DNA of 64,000 bases, taken from NCBI RefSeq assembly GCF_024868665.1, contig NC_079900.1:25816216-25880215 (forward strand), read 5' to 3'. Under the pieces are notes generated by a model. That model was not told the origin of the DNA. It did no database searches and saw only the letters and a program-made list of their open reading frames with translations. This stretch comes from Triplophysa rosa. Its lineage: Eukaryota > Chordata > Actinopteri > Cypriniformes > Nemacheilidae. How positions within the stretch are numbered: the stretch's first letter is position 1; each line of letters opens with the position of its first letter. The translations under genes were made by a program, and so were the position numbers. This document shows, piece after piece, positions 10,305-21,736 of the stretch.

Positions 10305-11718
10305 AAACACTCCACACACACAATATGCACACGTACTAACACACATAGACATAGAGAAACACACACACACACGGATGCGCACGCACGCACACACACACAC
10401 ACACACACACACAACACACACACACACGTACGTACACGGACAAGTACGCACACACGCTCAGTGAGAGCACACATTTAGGATAAAGGAGAGAGAAGCACAG
10501 GTCAAATATAACAGACAATAAATTCCTATATGCAATATTAATTAAGTAAAACTTTAAGATTCTAAAGCAGCCCCCCCGGTCAGGCAGATAGTGCAAAAAC
10601 AGTATGCAAACGGTGGCGAGGAACCCAAAACTCTAATCGAGAAAAAAAACCTCAGGAGAACCCAGGCCCAACCAGGGGATTCCAGTTCCCCTCTGGCAAA
10701 AGCTGCTGCCTCTGCACAAGCTCCAGAGAACTTGCACAACAAGGCTAAATAAAATAAATAAACTTAATAATAAAATAAATTATAGTTTAAGATTATCATT
10801 AATAATCTAATAGCATTTGAAGTTTTGTGGTGAAGACATGTCAAGAGACCGCGTCCTTCTTTATCCAGCTCTATCATCTCAGCTCTTGTCAGGTCCCCAC
10901 TTCCCATTCTCCGCTCTACCATCAGGTCAGGCCATGAACTGCATCCTGCTCGCTGTGGTAACCTTGGAACAATGAGACAAGACTGGCTGAGAGTAGAGTA
11001 CTGTTCTGTACTCTTTGATGCAACAAGTACATCAGTTGTGTTTTTGGTTCCGGTTGATCTAACTAATGCAGCCTAAACCCTCTGAAGATTTATATTATGG
11101 AAGAGTAGTGTATGCAAGATTAAAAAGATGCGTCTTTAGTCTAGATTTAAACTGACAGAGTGTGTCTGCCTCCCGGACAGTGCAGGGAAGACTATTCCAA
11201 AGTTTAGGCGCTAGATAGGAAAAGGATCTACCACCTGCACTTGATTTTGAAATTCTAGGTATTACCAACTGACAGGACGCCTGAGAGCGTAATGCACGTG
11301 AAGGACTGTAATACAAAAGGAGTTCATTCAAGTACTGAGGAGCTAAACCATGTAAGGCTTTATAGGTAATAAGCAAGATTTTAAAGTTAACGCGATGCTT
11401 TATAGGTAACCAGTGCAAGGTTGACAGAACCGGGCTAATATGTTCATACTTTTTTGTACGTGTAAGAACTCGAGCTGCCGCGTTTTGGACCAATTGGAGT
11501 TTTTGTAATAAGCCTGCAGGGCAACCACCTAACAGTGCATTACAGTAATCTAGTCTTGATGTCATGAATGCATGAATTAACTTCTCTGCATCTGAGATTG
11601 ACAGCATATGACGTAGTTTAGATATATTCTTAAAATGGAAAAACGCAATTTTACAGATGTTGGCGACGTGGCTCTCAAATGACAGATTACTATCGAATAG
11701 AACGCCAAGATTCTTTGT
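10305..11718 (-). mobile_element. L2-type LINE, inverted 5' segment
   Basis: Read on the minus strand this is the reverse transcriptase C-terminus (11718 to 11095), a stop codon, and about 790 bases of 3' UTR including a TG/AC-rich microsatellite, ending at GAGTGTTT beside the gap. The 3' tail that should follow lies instead on the plus strand at 11719-11869. The 3' UTR matches 4013-4235 and the microsatellite section matches 13114-13338. This geometry is what twin priming produces. Confidence 0.7.
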
Positions 11719-11719
11719 A
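11095..11719 (-). pseudogene. LINE reverse transcriptase C-terminal fragment
   Basis: The minus-strand frame is open from about 11719 to the stop at 11095. It reads KNLGVLFDSNLSFESHV, then TSRLDYCNALLGG, LHWLPIKHRV, and LWNSLPCTVREA..FKSRLKTHLF near the end. These blocks are characteristic of the region C-terminal to the reverse transcriptase core in L2/CR1/jockey-group LINE ORF2. The endonuclease and catalytic YADD region are absent (5'-truncated), so it cannot act. The last 170 codons carry no internal stop, so the insertion may be fairly young. Confidence 0.8.
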
Positions 11720-11869
11720 TGTGGGTATGTCTGTCTTCTGTGTTTTCAACCTTTTCTTGTTTTTGCAGGTACAACTTTAATTATTTTGCTTATAGTCAAT
11801 ATGTCTCATGTACAGCTGCTTTGTAACAATGAAAATTGTAAAAGCGCTTTATAAATAAAGTTGAGTTGA
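11719..11869 (+). repeat. L2 LINE 3' tail in sense orientation
   Basis: Begins TGTATGTGGGTATGTCTG and ends AAAGCGCTTTATAAATAAAG followed by TTGAGTTGAG, the short-repeat tail of L2-type LINEs. It is nearly identical to the reverse complement of 12957-13118. Its first bases are the ones expected to follow GAGTGTTT at 10305, so it completes the inverted segment. Confidence 0.75.
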
Positions 11870-12956
11870 GAAGAATCTCATGTTTAGTCAGTATTATCTG
11901 TATCATTCGTCACACTACTTTCACTGCTAAACAGTCCATTTTAAGCTCTAGCCAATGTCCCATGCAAAATAATCAACCGGTTCAGAACAAAGGGGATGTG
12001 AAGCTTAGTGGTAATGAGTTATATGTGCACTGGTAACCTGTCAGTCTGCTGCCATGATGGTGTAGAGTGACCATGAAATGTGTAAACAACAGAGCGTGTC
12101 AGTTTCTCTCTGCCAGACTATAACAGGATCTTTATTCAAGCCCATCAAAGTTTGAGGAGAACTTGACACACAGAAATGGAGTTGGACTCGTGTTGTTAGA
12201 CAGCCTGTGAGATGTGTGTGTGTGGATCAGAGAAAGCAGTAACTCTAGCCTGTGTGTTGTGTCAGCTCATTCTGTTCTTTATCTGCCTGTACAGCCATCA
12301 ACATACAAATAATAACTGACGAATGCTGCTGCTGCCCTCTTTCTACATCCTATAAAGAAGGCAGCAGCAGCATTCGTCAGTATATATACTGTGTAGTTTT
12401 GGTATAATTGTCATGCTTTTATATTGTGGGGTTTTTGATTGGGTTACATCATTATTGATTATTTATGCCTCATTATTGTGTCTTTTTTCCGTGGTCACTT
12501 TTAAACTTTGTTTATTATGGCTGGGTTGATTATTGGCCATGACACTTTCTTTTCTGCCATGCTTATGCACAAAGTGAATGGGCAAAATACTACACAAATG
12601 AAATTGTTGATAATTTGAGATCTGGTGTGAACAGATCCTCTTGTGATGGGTTTCTTGACAGTGCATACAAAACATGCATTTATTGTGTGTATACAGCTGG
12701 TGTAATCCCATTAAAAGTGCAAACCATTAAAGGATGGGGGTATAAGCGCTTTGCTGTAGTGTACTGTAAGCAGCTTTGTATAATAGCTCAGTTTATCTGC
12801 AGGTTCTCACCAAGTTGTCTGGAGGACACAATGCTTGTATCAGTTAATTAATTAATAGGACACACTTGATAGGCAGCATCTTTAACTGTAGTGTACACGT
12901 GGACACAACATTAAAAGAATGGTTCGCCCAAAAATAAAAATTCTGTCATCATATAT
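11870..12956. other. Unassigned spacer with one strong hairpin
   Basis: No gene or element end was recognised apart from the inverted repeat at 12315-12381. Short frames of 60-80 codons here have no supporting features. Confidence 0.5.
12315..12381. repeat. Hairpin: 22-bp perfect stem around GCTGCTGC
   Basis: ACTGACGAATGCTGCTGCTG at 12315 recurs as its reverse complement ending at 12381. The perfect arms are 22 bases and extend to about 28 with one mismatch, leaving a loop of roughly 10 bases. The size resembles a microRNA precursor stem, but it could also be the remains of a small palindromic DNA element. No transcript evidence is available. Confidence 0.75.
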
Positions 12957-13236
12957 TCAACTCAACTCAACTTTATTTATAAAGCGCTTTTACAATTTTC
13001 ATTGTTACAAAGCAGCTGTACATGAGACATATTGACTATAAGCAAAATAATTAAAGTTGTACCTGCAAAAACAAGAAAAGGTTGAAAACACAGAAGACAG
13101 ACATACCCACATACAAAACACTCCACACACTCAATGTGCACACGTACTAACACACATAGACATAGAGACACACACACACACACGGATGCGCACGCACACA
13201 CACACAACACACACACACGCACGTACACAGACAAGT

Positions 13237-13305
<69 letters not shown>

Positions 13306-13338
13306 CAGTGAGAGCACACATTTAGGATAAAGGAGAGG
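12957..13338 (-). repeat. L2 LINE 3' end with AC microsatellite
   Basis: Starts with CAACTCAACTTTATTTATAA, the complement of the L2 tail at 11869, and continues through the 3' UTR and a long AC tract (about 13241-13302) to CGCTCAGTGAGAGCACACA. The last part matches 10305-10485. It is a 5'-truncated antisense LINE insertion. Open frames over the AC tract are artefacts of the repeat. Confidence 0.75.
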
Positions 13339-13999
13339 GTTAATCTTCCCCAATTATCTTAGTTGTTGGTTTTTTATCAAGGCAAGGGTGTGTTTGTTTT
13401 CGTGAGACAATTATTAGTGTTTTGCTAGAGCTTTTATGGTGTTTGTTGGTTTTCATTTGGAAGAAGCTTTTATAGTATTTGGGGGCTTTAAGTTAATGCT
13501 AATGTAATATCTTTCGAACAGTTATTGATGTCGATTTTATTAATGTAGTTGTATGGGTGTATGTATCTTTGCTTATATTAAGATGTTTCTTATTGCAAAT
13601 GGTTTGTTTCAATGGCTATAGACAATGTCCTTAGAAGTCTTCGAGTAGATATTTGGTGACATATATTAGCTGTATATTGTGGTTTATTGTATTGTTGATG
13701 TGGAGAGGAACAATGCAGGAAGCGATATTGAGGGGGTTATATCGGGTTTTTATTTATATAATATAGAGATTTTTATTCTTTTAGTCAGTGTGTTTTACCA
13801 ACAACCCATTGGTGGGTAGGGATAGCAGTATCTAGAAATTGGATTGTTTGTATAGGATTCTAAAAAGTGGTTAAACCTCCTCAGTGGAGGCTATATATGA
13901 AACATCAGACAGCTGTAAACTATTAGATCTCTAAAGGGTTTGCATCCATATACGTCTTTAGAACTTAAAATCGACATGTAAAAAACGAGACTTCATGGG
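13339..13999. other. Unassigned spacer
   Basis: T-rich and AT-rich sequence without a recognisable gene. The LTR homology of the next element begins near 14000. Confidence 0.4.
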
Positions 14000-14369
14000 T
14001 AGGTAGACCAATATAAACTCACAAAACAGGGGCAAGGCTGGGAGCAGGACCACTGGCCAAGGAGCAAAGCAAACCACAGTAACGTACATACACATGCAAT
14101 CCACCAACACAAGACAAAGAAACAAGAGGGTATATATAGGAAAGACAAACGAGGGATAATTAACACAGGGCAGGTGTGGGTAATGAAACACTCAGGGAAA
14201 GATTACAAGGAAACGAGAGGAGCGGGGCCAATGACGAGACACTGGAGAGAACGCATATTATTGTCAAAAGGACAATAATATGTATCTCTCCACACATAAA
14301 CAAAGACTTTGTCATGACTCTGCTACAAGACCAAGAATAAACATGACATGATGAAGCAGAGCCATGACA
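14000..14369 (-). repeat. Truncated 3' LTR of copy 1
   Basis: Homologous to 16108-16476. The LTR starts on the minus strand at 14369 (TGTCATGGCTCTGCTTCA). Homology fades near 14000, so the terminal part is missing. Confidence 0.75.
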
Positions 14370-14419
14370 GAAGCCCCCCCCCCTTAATGAACACCCCCAG
14401 GTGTTCACCAAGGGGTAGA

Positions 14420-15877
14420 CTAACAGGACAAGACAGACTGGGAGACAGACAGGACAAGGCAAAACAAAGAAAACAAAATCAAGGGCAGACAAGACACAAT
14501 AACAACAGGACTAGGGTGGAACATCAAAAATAACAAACATGGGAGGGGGGGTGGGGCCAAACAAGGGCCCATAGGGGGCAGTCCACGGGGGTGGGGAGAA
14601 GTCCCAGTCCCCGGCTGCGCTCGAGGGCGCGGAGTCCTGGGGGACTTATGGGGAGTCCTGGGGGGACAGTCTTTGGCCCTGGGAGTTTCCCAGGGGTCGG
14701 CTTGGCTGCCGGACTGGGGACCGGCTGGAACGCCGGCTGGAAGGCCGGCTGGACAGGGCTTGACGCCGGCTGGAAGGCCGGCTGGACAGGGCTTGACGCC
14801 GGCTGGAAGGCCGGCTGGACAGGGCTTGACGCCGGCTGGAAGGCCGGCTGGACAGGGCTTGACGCCGGCTGGAAGGCCGGCTGGACAGGGCTTGACGCCG
14901 GCTGGAAGGCCGGCTGGACAGGGCTTGACGCCGGCTGGAAGGCCGGCTGGACAGGGCTTGACGCCGGCTGGAAGGCCGGCTGGACAGGGCTTGACGCCGG
15001 CTGGAAGGCCGGCTGGACAGGGCTTGACGCCGGCTGGACGGCCGGCTGGATCGCCGGCTGGACGGCCGGAAGGGACGCCGGCTGGACCTCCGGACGGGAC
15101 GCCGACTGGACCACCGGACTGGACCGCCTGCTGGACCACCGGACTGGACGCCGGCTGGACCACCGGACTGGACGCCGGCTGGACCACCGGACTGGATTCC
15201 GGCTGGACCACCGGACTGGACACAAGACTGGACACTGGGCTGGTCACAAGACTGGACACCGGACTGGATGCCGGCTGCACCAGACTGGACGCCGGCTCCA
15301 CCGGCTGGGTTGGAGTCCACGCTGCCCGCCGCTGCCTTTTCTTCTTCCGCCGAGCCACCCGGCTGGTGGTCGGGTGATGGAAGGAGGTATAAGGCACGGC
15401 TGGCTCCGGCTGGGACTCCTCGGAGGTGGATCCCCAGGACGCTCGCCTCCCCCGCTTGCCACCCAGGCTGACTGGTGGAGACGAGACTGCAGGGGCTGAA
15501 GCGGAAGGTGTGGCGTTCCCCAGGGTGGCGACCGCCACTACACAATCCTCCGCAATAGGAGGTAGGCGGGAGCTTGAGGAGCCTGGGTGGTCGCTGGAGG
15601 ATAGGCCATTAACCATGTCTTTGAATGACCCCCTGACCATTCTCTCTCGGTCCTCCAGAGATGGAGGGTTGACCAGGTCCGCAAGGAAGGCGGCGTTCAT
15701 AACAGCCTCGGGGAGAAAGCCTCTCCTCCTTGCCGATGCCTGGGCATATTCGGCGAGGGCCCAGTCGCCCTGCGGAGGAAACGGGCCGTCACCCCTCTGG
15801 ATCCTGGCAGTGGTTGACTGCCACCAATTGGCCAACTCCCGCCTGGTAGAGGCCGAGGTGCTGCCTGCTGGGTTCAT
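14420..15877 (-). CDS. Gag-like protein with proline-rich minisatellite domain
   Basis: A 485-codon frame starting MNPAG just inside the 5' LTR. Residues 1-110 are helical and gag-like, including GDWALAEYAQASARRRGF, which resembles the capsid-type block QGDRGVREFARTFLDAAAET of copy 2 and QGRATITDYAIRFKTLAA of the Gypsy gag at 48336-48764. A basic patch (RRKKKRQRR) follows, then Pro/Val-rich repeats and nine units of an 11-residue repeat around VKPCPAGLPAG. There is no zinc knuckle and no enzyme. Compared with copy 2 the repeat region is read in another frame and a one-base difference in a C tract restores the original frame near the C-terminus, so the frame is open but the repeat peptide is not the one in copy 2. 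It is probably a structural protein of a non-autonomous element. Confidence 0.6.
   Translation of the reverse strand: MNPAGSTSASTRRELANWWQSTTARIQRGDGPFPPQGDWALAEYAQASARRRGFLPEAVMNAAFLADLVNPPSLEDRERMVRGSFKDMVNGLSSSDHPGSSSSRLPPIAEDCVVAVATLGNATPSASAPAVSSPPVSLGGKRGRRASWGSTSEESQPEPAVPYTSFHHPTTSRVARRKKKRQRRAAWTPTQPVEPASSLVQPASSPVSSLVTSPVSSLVSSPVVQPESSPVVQPASSPVVQPASSPVVQQAVQSGGPVGVPSGGPAGVPSGRPAGDPAGRPAGVKPCPAGLPAGVKPCPAGLPAGVKPCPAGLPAGVKPCPAGLPAGVKPCPAGLPAGVKPCPAGLPAGVKPCPAGLPAGVKPCPAGLPAGVKPCPAGLPAGVPAGPQSGSQADPWETPRAKDCPPRTPHKSPRTPRPRAQPGTGTSPHPRGLPPMGPCLAPPPLPCLLFLMFHPSPVVIVSCLPLILFSLFCLVLSVSQSVLSC
14727..15045. repeat. 33-bp minisatellite, about nine units
   Basis: The unit contains CTGGACAGGGCTTGACGCC and CTGGAAGGCCGG, repeated with hardly any variation nine times, then decays into shorter GCCGGCTGGA repeats up to about 15220. 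Because 33 is divisible by three and the unit lacks stop codons, all reading frames stay open across it. It lies in the proline-rich part of the gag frame. Confidence 0.95.
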
Positions 15878-15894
15878 AGGTGGCTTGTGGATTC

Positions 15895-16476
15895 TGTCAC
15901 GGATGTGGCAGGAAAGAACCCAAATGCAGGACAGCGATGATGAAGGGGTTAACAGAGATTTTATTTAACACAAAACAAAACACCCACAATGGGGGAAAAC
16001 AGAACTAAGAAATATATATAAAACAAAAGACTTCCCACGAGGGAGCAAAATGAAAACAAGAACAGTAAAACTAAACTAAAAGACACGACCAAACGTCTTA
16101 TATCAAACACACCACGACAGGTTAGACCACAAAACTCACAAAACAGGGGCAAGGCTGGAAACAGGACCACTGGCCGAGGAGCATAGCAAAACACAGTACA
16201 ACGTACAATCCACGAGCACATGACAAAGAAACATGAGGGTATATATAGGCAACACAAACGAGGGATAACGACACAGGGCAGGTGTGTGTAATCAAACACT
16301 CAGGGAAAGATAACAAGGAAACGAGAGGAGCGGGGCCAATGACGAGACACTGGAGAGAACGAATATTATTGTCAAATGGACAATAATATGTTTCTCTCCA
16401 CACATAACCAAAGACTTTGTCATGGCTCTGCTACAGGACCAAGAAAAACATGACTAAATGAAGCAGAGCCATGACA
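15895..16476 (-). repeat. 5' LTR of gag-only element copy 1
   Basis: 582 bases with TGTCA...TGACA ends, the same length as the 581-base 5' LTR of copy 2. It contains a palindrome at about 16363-16393 (ATATTATTGTC / GACAATAATAT). Confidence 0.85.
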
Positions 16477-17606
16477 GTTACTGGGGTGTGTGACTCAAAA
16501 ATAAACTCTAAGCATCTTGCAACAACTCCATACTCTAACCTCCAAAAATATACATCATAAACAAATTTGTTAAAATCAATATATTTATTAATGATACTAT
16601 CTTGATCAGTTTTTGAACCCAACACAACCCAGAGGGAAATTTTTCATGTTGCACTTTCATAGCTCGGGAGATTTTATGGAGTTCTCAATTAAGTCTCACA
16701 TGTTTCTTCTAAAATTGCTTAAGAGAAATAAAAACAGAGACAAATGAAATTGTTGTTAAAATACATTATGGAGGTGTCAAATGAATATAGACTGTTAAGG
16801 TCAAATCATCTGGATTTGGCTAAACTTGATGATATACAGTATGTTCGAGTTAATACTGAAATTTGACTTTTGATTGCACACTTGGCAAATCTGAGTAAAT
16901 CGAGCTTTCTTTCTTTTGAAAATGCAATTGTGAAATGTCCTTATCCATGCAGGTTATGTGAAATGCCTTTGATTTTGGTGTCTTGGAAGTCAGCATCATT
17001 TTGCTTACTACAGTTTGGCACATTCTGCATGTCAGCCTTCGACATCTATGATGCATTAAAATGCTGTCACGGCAGGCAGCTCACCAGGTCTGAAACAAAA
17101 CTCATGCTTCAACATTTTTGAGAACATAAATGACTCATAAATCCTTAACAATTGTATCATATCTATAATACCAGAAAACTGCCCAACATGACAAATTCAC
17201 TCAGGCCTGCAACAGCAACAATGCACGTGTTCACTGTATAGTTATTTGGAAATGGACCCTCTGCTTGCTTGACTTTCCTCTGTGTGCGTGGGTGAATCTG
17301 CCACTGACTTTCTCAAGGCAAGCCAGAGATACCCTGCTGTCACCAAGGTAACCGTGCAGATCTTTACAATCTGTGTCTCTGTCTAGCTCCCGTAGGAGGT
17401 TACACCACACTATTGTCCATCATAAAACATTAATAAAGGAAGCCAAGAAAATAAAGCCAAATCAAATCTTTCCCAGACATGTGCAATAAGGCTCCCTGCA
17501 TAAGTTCGCATTTCATTTCAATCGAATGTGATGTGTCAACACGTCCAATGTTTCACAACTACACTACTATATAGCTAGGTTCCTGTAGCTCAACTGAACC
17601 AAGTAA
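16477..17606. other. Unassigned spacer
   Basis: AT-rich, with no recognisable gene, element end or tandem repeat. Small frames on either strand lack any motif. Confidence 0.45.
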
Positions 17607-19350
17607 GGGTTTTTCCTGCATGGAGAAATTGGAGGCGGCCGCCTCCATCAAATGTCATGCCGCCTCAGACTCTCGCCAAAATTATGTTGCGAGTCTTCAC
17701 AAGAAATGTTGCGTGCATTTAAAAGACTGTCATTTGTAACTGCAGTTGCTGCATTACGCCACAGTAGAGGCACAGTTTCATTATCAGCACACTGAGGTGC
17801 TAAAAAGAGTTGCAGAACAAGAGCTAGCCGTGTTTCACGGCTGTTTGTTTTACATCCAAGTATGTTTAATTTCTTGAAATCTCTTAAATTAACATGACGT
17901 TAGGGCTGGGCGGAATGACGGAATATTCCGTTACCGCGGAATAAAATGTCAACCGTAAGAGTAGGCGTGGTTAACTCGGCGCTCTGCAAATTAGGCGCTA
18001 TTCTGAAAAAACTAATGAATTAATCCACCCGTAACAAATGATCAAACATTCTTTTGACCTTCTTTCAGTCTGTAGTTTAGTGATCCGCTCCAGTCTGGCG
18101 CTTCTCTCACCAGCAGTGCTCGTGCAGGGATCTGTGCCAGCGTTTAAAAAAACTCATTCTCAACACGTATTTCAGAAGTCAGGTTGTTTTGAAAAGCTGT
18201 TAATAGTTTTATAAAGTTTAACTTCAGGCGAGCCAAGGTGAAACTTGCGTTGAAATGTGCGATGATGCTCGTGAGCACGTGAGCGCTTTGATGTGATGCG
18301 CTTCTACCTCCAGTTTTGGGAGACGCGTGAGGAGTCACCAGAGACTTGCAGTGCAAAAACAAGCCCGAGAATAAACAAACCTAAAGACAGAGAGTCACAA
18401 CACACTAAAATTGCTCATCTAATAGAGAGTGAAGAGCGATAAAGAACTACAGTACAGACCCCACGAACACCAGTTTATAACACTAGTCATATACTGTACT
18501 CTCATTGTTTGTGCATATTCATACTTTATTGTTATATATGTTGTCCATCTTCCTACTGTATATGATATAGCCAGAAGATAAATATGAATAAATAATACAT
18601 CTGATTATCAGAACTTAATTTGATATCTTTAGTACATTTTCATAACTTGCTTACATTTTAACTATGGTGAGCATTTAAATGAACTGTAATAAATAAATTA
18701 GTTAAATCAATCTAAGAAAAATGAGGTATAAAATATAGAATTATAATGGTAGATTGTTTCATGAAATATATCGTTACCGTGAAATAAAATGACTCATTCC
18801 GTGAAATAGATTTTTGGCCATTCCGCCCACCTCTACATGACGTACATCATTGTAATGTCTTTAGCTGTGCAGTTGGATCGTTGAATCAGCGTATACTGCA
18901 CACAGCGAGTTCGCCAGTATGAACGCACATTGCGTTCAGAACGACTGTCACACGAATGACTCATTTGAACCGATTCATTTAAACTATTGAACTTTTCAGT
19001 CACTAGCGAATATAAGAGATCCTTGAATCATTTAAAGTGAACCACAGAGAATGCAAGATGTGAATGAGCTTTGTACATTTAGTAAGACTGGTTAATTCAG
19101 TTGGCTATGGGCTGAAAAATTAGTTGAAAATGATAAAAAAGCTTTATTTGATAAAAAAACGTCTGTTTGGTTGAATAAAATTAATGTTTGATATATCTCA
19201 ATAATTGTCATTTTAATCTCATTTTATTCAAACTTTTAATATGTCAAAGTCACTTTGGTTAAGCAACTTAAAGGTACGGTAGGCCTGAGTGTGTGTGTAC
19301 AAGATCAGGATGGCACCACCTCCACTTCATTTTGAGCCAGGAAAAACCCA
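17607..19350. mobile_element. Candidate DNA transposon with GGGTTTTTCCTG termini
   Basis: GGGTTTTTCCTGCATGG at the left and CCAGGAAAAACCC at the right form imperfect terminal inverted repeats, each followed internally by a GGAGG/CCTCC block. No convincing target duplication was found, so the superfamily and exact ends are uncertain. A hAT element is inserted at 17901-18835. Confidence 0.45.
17901..18835. mobile_element. Non-autonomous hAT element
   Basis: Starts TAGGGCTGGGCGGAATGACG and ends CCATTCCGCCCACCTCTA. It is flanked by a perfect 8-bp duplication CATGACGT (17893-17900 and 18836-18843). No transposase frame is present in its 935 bases. It is nested in the candidate element at 17607-19350. 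Confidence 0.88.
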
Positions 19351-20013
19351 CCCATGAATGAATTAATGTAGTTGCTTTGAATTAATGCATAAATCGAGAG
19401 CATCAAAAACGAGACACTCCAACAAAACAATGCTGTGATTTGTACCCAGAGTTACGTATTTCAGGGTATGCAGAGGTATGTATTTCCAGTGAGCCTGTGT
19501 AGTGAATAAGTGTATTGACATTAACTTACATTAACAAAGATAAACTCATGCTAAAAAACTATATATATTGCTTATTGTTACTTCATGTTAGTTAATGCAT
19601 CAACTAATTGTTAACAAATACAAACGTATTGTAAAGTGTCCAGCTATATGAAGTGTGGTTTATTGAGATTGATACATAAATTAATTAATTCTGCCTTTGA
19701 ACAATGGCTTGAAGATTTAGTAAAACACAACTCCAACAAGTTTGGATCGATATGAGTGTGAGTACATTTTTATTTTTAATTCATCGAGACCTGATTTATG
19801 AGCACCGGCAGAAGCGCCTGGATCAGACAGACGAGCATGAACCGCTGTGTGAACGGCTAAAGATAGACTGTGGCGTGAACAGCTCCTCCTGGGTCTGTAA
19901 TGACCAGGTGCTGACACAAGAGAAGACATGAAGATACTCCGAAGATAATTTGATGGTATACAGCAGTGCTGTTTCTGGGACGTAATTCCGGATGAGAGCC
20001 GATGAGTCAGAGC
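19351..20013. other. Unassigned spacer
   Basis: No gene, tandem repeat or element end was recognised. Confidence 0.4.
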
Positions 20014-21699
20014 CAGGCCCGGTTCTTCGAGGGTGCTTGAGGGTGCTAAGCACCCTCAGATGAAATTATTAATAGCGTATACGAATAGCGTATTATTAAT
20101 AATGTAAACTACAATTAGCCAATAAAATCAGATGCACACATAAAGAACTTAGTTAATTAATACATAAACACAACCTTATTTTCATTTCATTATGTCTGTA
20201 TTCATATAATGGCGATTTATTTGATTCATGTCTGCAGCGAGCGTGAAGCGCACGTGTCTCTTTAATTGTTCACTGCCTGTTTGTAGCATTCCACTCTGGA
20301 AGTCAACTCTGCTAGCTGACTGGTAAAAAATTAAAACATTTATCGTCCATGTTGTTCTAAAATAATGTAATTATAGACATCAGAAATTGGCTAAATAAAG
20401 CCCAAACAAGCAAGATGTTCGTCAAATCTCAGCGAGTGCCGCCAACGGCGCCGAGTGATCTAACGTTAGGTGATGAAGAGCCTTACATGTGACATGCTTA
20501 CAGAAATACCCCAATCGACCATTTCGTACACTGTAAAAAATGATTCTGTGTCGTAGTAGATTTCATGAAATGAATTGAGTAAACTTGACTTAATACAATT
20601 GTGTTCTTGTTTTTTTAACCAAAATTTAGGTTAAAATTATAGAAATATCTTGGAATTCTAAATGCACAAATAATTGAGTGAATTCAACTTAATTTTATCA
20701 TGTTCAACCCACTTAAAATTGTATAAAGGATCTTTATTTAATTATTTTGTGGTGGAACTACATGAATTGTTTAAGTTAATTTCCCTAACTGAGCAGTGAA
20801 TTTAGAGTTTCCAGCATGCTCTGCATGCGAAAGCATTAGGAGAGTCATTTTTGTGAAAAAGTGCTATTTTATGTGCTTTAGAATAAAATTAAAGACTTGA
20901 TAGTGTTTATTGTTCAGTTGTCTTTAAGATTTAGAAGATATTCTGTTTGTATTTCTGAGTTTCGTTGTTACCATCTTTCAGAAGAGTGGTGCTTGTGCTT
21001 AGGTTGTGGGAGAGCTCAAGCTGTTTGTTTTTTCACACAGTGAACAGTAATGCTGCTAATGTCAGCAGTGAGTCAACTCTCAGCTTACTTGTACATCATA
21101 TAGTATGTTATAAACAATAATAAATGTTAAACTGAAGTTAAAAAAGATCAAGAAGTTATCTCCAATGCTCAAATTAGTATTTCTTCTTGATTTTTTAAAG
21201 TTTATCATCTGACGTGCTTAAATATTTTAGATAATTTTACTTGATTTATTCGTGTAATATTGTGTAAAATATGCTTTAAAGTACTTAAAAATATTTTGTG
21301 TAATATTGTTACCTTAATTTTTTTCAAATTAAATATCTAAATATCTATGTCATAGTAAATATCTGTGTCATTTTTTACAGTGTAGTGGCTGTGGAAATAT
21401 TCGTTCATTTAACTCTTCAATTTGTATTTCTCTTCCGTTTAGGTGCTGTATCCGCTGTGAGTGAGTTATACACCAATTGTTTACATAAATTATTTTTGTT
21501 AAATCTCATCCCTAACGAAAATAGTTTTTTTTAATGTATTGATTACTTATTAAGTACTTATTACTACAGTAACCATCGTTTAACTATGGCTTTTAAAAAA
21601 CATGGTTTTCGTGGTTAATTTTCGTATGGGAGGTGATCTATTTCTTGTAAATGTTCCATTGTTTACATTTTTAATGAATTTTACAGATTTTGTTCTTGT

Positions 21700-21736
<37 letters not shown>

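Larger units (their letters stand above)
14000..16476 (-). mobile_element. Gag-only LTR retrotransposon, copy 1
   Basis: A minus-strand element with a full 582-base 5' LTR at 15895-16476, a gag-like frame, a C-rich/G-rich polypurine tract next to the 3' LTR (14371-14388), and a 3' LTR at about 14000-14369 that has lost its last 230 bases or so. There is no protease, reverse transcriptase or integrase between the LTRs. It is the same family as 23770-26083. The base run GTTAC follows the 5' LTR, but its partner was lost with the truncated end. Confidence 0.85.

Noticed and set aside
10305..10480. Open frames rich in TH or CV dipeptides (also 13057-13353 and 31548-31748)
   Set aside because: Pure translation of AC microsatellites.
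14727..15045. CRISPR-like array
   Set aside because: Units are directly tandem with no unique spacers, and the DNA is vertebrate; it is a minisatellite.
14591..15499. Plus-strand frame of 302 codons and other long frames over 14.6-15.5 kb
   Set aside because: They exist only because the 33-bp repeat has no stops in any frame; LTR orientation and gag similarity support the minus-strand frame.
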